Positions 61,271 to 64,000 of a stretch of 64,000 bases of DNA are shown here, one piece after another (within the stretch, counting starts at the first letter, position 1; the number at the start of each line of letters is the position of its first letter). The DNA comes from Blastocladiella emersonii ATCC 22665 (taxonomy: Eukaryota > Blastocladiomycota > Blastocladiomycetes > Blastocladiales > Blastocladiaceae). The DNA is taken from contig JANHCV010000002.1 of NCBI GenBank assembly GCA_025594325.1, positions 806,001-870,000 on the forward strand, written 5' to 3'. A program made the translations under genes and the position numbers. The notes under the pieces were generated by a model that did not search any database, was not told the origin of the DNA, and saw only the letters and a list, made by a program, of their open reading frames with translations.

Positions 61271-62329
61271 GCGGCGGGGTGGGCGCGGTGAAGCGGAGAC
61301 GCATGGCAGACGTGGCGTCACCCGAGGCAGCGACCATTTCCGGCTTTGCGGCACGGCGCGGGTGGCTCCGATGTGCGAATCGTGCCCATCGCTCAGCCGA
61401 CGCGGGCAAACGTCGGCGGGTCCGCGGCCTCGGACCCTTCCTGCGTCGGCGATCAAGTGCTTTCGCTTTCGCTCTCCCCACACCACGCTTGGCCAGCTCA
61501 CTCAAGCACTACATAGGCTCCAGCCGCCCCGCTCCCTCGTGCTCGTCCTCGACCGCGCTCTCTTGGCCCTGACCGTCGTCGACCTTGGTCGCTGCCCTAC
61601 CCGTCGCCCCCGACTCCGACCCTGCTTGCCCGCGGACCGCCACCCGGCAGGAATTGGTGGTCGCTGGTTCGCGCTGCTCCGCCGCTGACACACACGACGC
61701 ACGGAACAAGGTGCGTGCCGTCCGTCCCCACCCCTCCTCGCGCCGTCGAGTCGCTCTCTCCCTGCCGGCCAAGTCGCCGGGCTCACACTCCTCAAGGTGT
61801 AGCCGCACCGTCGAGACCCTTTGAGTGAGAACGTACGTCAGCTTGCTCTCGACCTCCCCCTCTCCCTCCCACCGGCGCAGCCGCGTGCGCGCGAGCGAGC
61901 GAGCGGGATCGATCGCCGCCGGGGTTTGGTCGGGCGACCCGCGCGACTCGCGCGCATCAGCTGCCGCCTGCCTCCTGGGCCGGGAGCCTGACGTGGCGCC
62001 GCGGACGCGGGGCAGCGGGCGCACGCCTGTGCTGTGCTGTGTCGTCCGCGGGCCATGCGGCCAAGACCCAGCCCAACCGCAGCCGCCTGGGAGACAGGCC
62101 TGCGTGACTCGGACCCGCGCGTCTCCCACGCCCAGCCCGCGGCTGCCTGTCTCGCACGCACGCGCGCACGCGTGTCTCGGCTTCGTCTTCGTCGGCACCG
62201 TGTATCCCGCGACACGCGACGCGTCTCTCCCCTCTCCCCTCTCCCTCCTCGCGCCTGCGCGACCGCACCACCGCGTGTATCTCACCCGCCCACCCCCTCG
62301 ATCCCGCCATGTAGCGACCCGCAGCGATC
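61271..62329. other. upstream region of the Gln-rich gene
   Basis: About 1.05 kb without a recognisable gene, pyrimidine-rich. A GTACGT near 61833 could begin a leader intron of the downstream gene. A short ATG-stop pair (ATGTAG at 62309) precedes the main start. Confidence 0.4.
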
Positions 62330-62448
62330 ATGGGCACGTCGCACCGCGGCCAACCGCCCGCTGGCCTGCCGCTGCCCCCGCCGCCGCAGCACCAGCAACA
62401 CGCGCTGCCCCCGCCGCCGCAGCACCAGCAACACGCGCAGCACTACGC

Positions 62449-62482
<34 letters not shown>

Positions 62483-64000
62483 CCCGCCATGTACGGCCCG
62501 CCCGGCTCCGCTCCTCCGCGCGGCCCGCCTCCGGGCCCGCCGCCGCACTACCATCACCACCAGCAGCCGCCGCCGCAGCAGTACGCGGGCCATCCTCACG
62601 CGCAGCAGCAGCACCATGCCCACGCGCAACAGCAGCAGCAGCAGTACGCGTCGTACCCGAACCAGCAGCCGCCCGCCCACCACGGCCACCCGCACGCGCA
62701 CCAGGCTCCGCCGCCGCCGAGCCACGATCAGCAGCCTGCGCACAGCGCGTACCACCAACCGCCGCCGCAGCACCCGCACTACGCCCAGCAGCAGCAGCAG
62801 CAGCAGCAGCAGGCACCGCCCCCGCCTCAGCAGCAGCAACACTACGCTCAACCGCCGCCTCAGCAGTACCCGCCGCCGCCGCCGCCGCCGCCGCCGCCCG
62901 GCGCACACCAGGGCTACCCGCCGCACCAACAACAGCAGCAGCAGGCGCAGGCCCAGTACCGCCATCACCACGCGCAGCAGCAGCACCAGTACGCGCAGTC
63001 GCAGGGGCAGCAGCAACCGCTCCCGCCGCCACCCGCTCCGAGTTCGGCTGGTGCTCCTCCGCCTGCTGCTCGCGGCGCCCAGCCCGGCGGCACGCCCATG
63101 CCGCCGCCGCCGTACCCGCACCACGCGCAGCATCCGCACCACCACCACCAGCAGCAGCAGCAGCAGCAGCGTTACGACGACCCGCCTCCGCCCCCGCCCG
63201 CGAGCGCCGCGCACTACGCGCCCAACGCCATCACGTCGCCGCAGAGCCACGCCGGCGTCCCGCCGCACGGATCGCCCCCGGGCCCGCCCCAGCAGGCACC
63301 CGGAGGCTACCCGCCGCACCCGCACCACCTTCATCCGCAGCAGCAAGCGCCGCCGCCGCAGCAGCACCAGGGCCTACCGCCCCAGCAGCAGCATCCCGGC
63401 TACGCGCCGCCGCAGCAGCAGCAGCCGCAGCACGCGTACCCCGGCCAGCAGGGCCCCTCGCAGCACCGCACCGGCGGCAGCTCGGTCCCGCCCCCGCCCG
63501 CGTCCGCTGCGCCGCCCGGATACCCGTCGGCCGGTCCGCACCCGCAGCAGCAGCACCCGCATCACGGCCATTACCATCACCACCCGCAGCAGCAGCAGCA
63601 ACACCAGCGCGCAAGTACCGGCCCGCACCCGGCGGCCGCTGGAACTGCGCCGACGCCGCGCGGCAACACGCCCGCCTCGGCTGCCGCAGCGGCTGCTTCG
63701 GGCCCCGCTCCCGCGCCCATCATGCGCGTCGCGCCGCCGCGGTCCGGCCAGACCCACGTCCCGCCGCAGGCTCTCGCCGATCCGCGGTCCGGCTCGCCGC
63801 CCGGGTACCAGGGCCACGCCCAGCAGCAGCAACAGCAACAGCAGCAGCAGATGATGATGATGCGCCGTGGCTCGTCGCCCACGCGCCCGCACCAGCAGCA
63901 GCACGCGCAGGGTCCCCCGCCGCAGCAGCCACCTGCTCCCGCGGCGCCCGTGCCCGGCCAGATGCCCCCGCCGGCTGCTCCCGCGCCCGCGGGCCCGCCG
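62330..64000 (+). CDS. Gln/Pro/His-rich low-complexity protein (3'-truncated by window edge)
   Basis: The ATG at 62330 (MGTSHRGQPPAGLPLPPPPQ) opens a frame that stays open to base 64000, 557 residues. The composition is almost only Gln, Pro, His, Ala, Gly and Tyr, with long CAG-coded Gln runs, a Pro run near 62875 and many HYAQQQ/HPHH units. No folded domain is visible in this part. Such N-termini are common in fungal transcription co-regulators and RNA-granule proteins, but the identity cannot be read here because any structured domain would lie beyond the window. The overlapping Arg/Ser-rich frame (62034-63854) is a shadow of the CAG/CCG repeats. Confidence 0.65.

Noticed and set aside
62034..63854. 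606-codon Arg/Ser/Thr frame over the Gln-rich gene
   Set aside because: It arises from CAG/CCG repeats read in another frame; the Gln/Pro/His frame starts at a proper ATG and is continuous to the window end.

Overview
The window is nuclear DNA of a GC-rich eukaryote, almost certainly a fungus. Coding sequence is strongly C/G-ending at third positions, introns are short (mostly 55-80 bp), and several products are typical of fungi (a TOM1-type HECT ligase, a UPF0658-like Golgi membrane protein, a secreted Ser/Thr-tailed wall-type protein). A kinesin-2 motor at 34746-37148, of the type that drives flagellar transport, points to a flagellated (zoosporic) fungus; together with the base composition and LRR/ankyrin-like paralogues I lean to Blastocladiomycota (Allomyces/Catenaria-like). 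The lineage is inference, not proven here. Nearly all introns begin GTACG(T/C/G) or GTGCGT and end TAG or CAG, often with CTAAC/CTGAC upstream.

Layout. 1-9009: TOM1/HUWE1 HECT ubiquitin ligase, cut off at its 5' end. 9810-12952: ubinuclein/Hpc2-like histone chaperone subunit. 14713-17035: unknown repeat-bearing protein. 17.0-22.6 kb: lower-GC accessory island with a RING fragment, an LRR gene, a membrane-anchored RING protein and a broken LRR paralogue. 22624-23547: TspO-like membrane protein. 24005-27550: F-box/zinc protein. 28698-33077: full ABCB transporter in seven exons. 33409-34122: secreted protein. 34746-37148: kinesin-2. 37352-39232: RING protein with a split finger.

40.3-47.7 kb is the most interesting part: two tandem paralogues of polynucleotide kinase 3'-phosphatase (PNKP) on the minus strand. 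The downstream copy carries a complete PIF/Harbinger-type DNA transposon inside one intron, in antisense, and has lost key phosphatase residues while keeping the kinase motifs. A small spliced gene may lie between the copies.

47949-51300: diacylglycerol-lipase-like protein. 52252-53724: UPF0658-like membrane protein. 53897-55286: CSN5, the COP9 deneddylase. 56096-59744: single-pass membrane protein with a cytoplasmic SH3 domain. 59853-61270: an undescribed element bounded by perfect 74-bp inverted repeats with CAGGG termini. 62330 to the end: a Gln/Pro/His-rich protein cut off by the window.

The genes do not form one pathway. Ubiquitin-related functions recur (HECT, three RING genes, an F-box protein, CSN5), but this may be chance. 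No tRNA, rRNA, CRISPR array or bacterial-type operon was seen.
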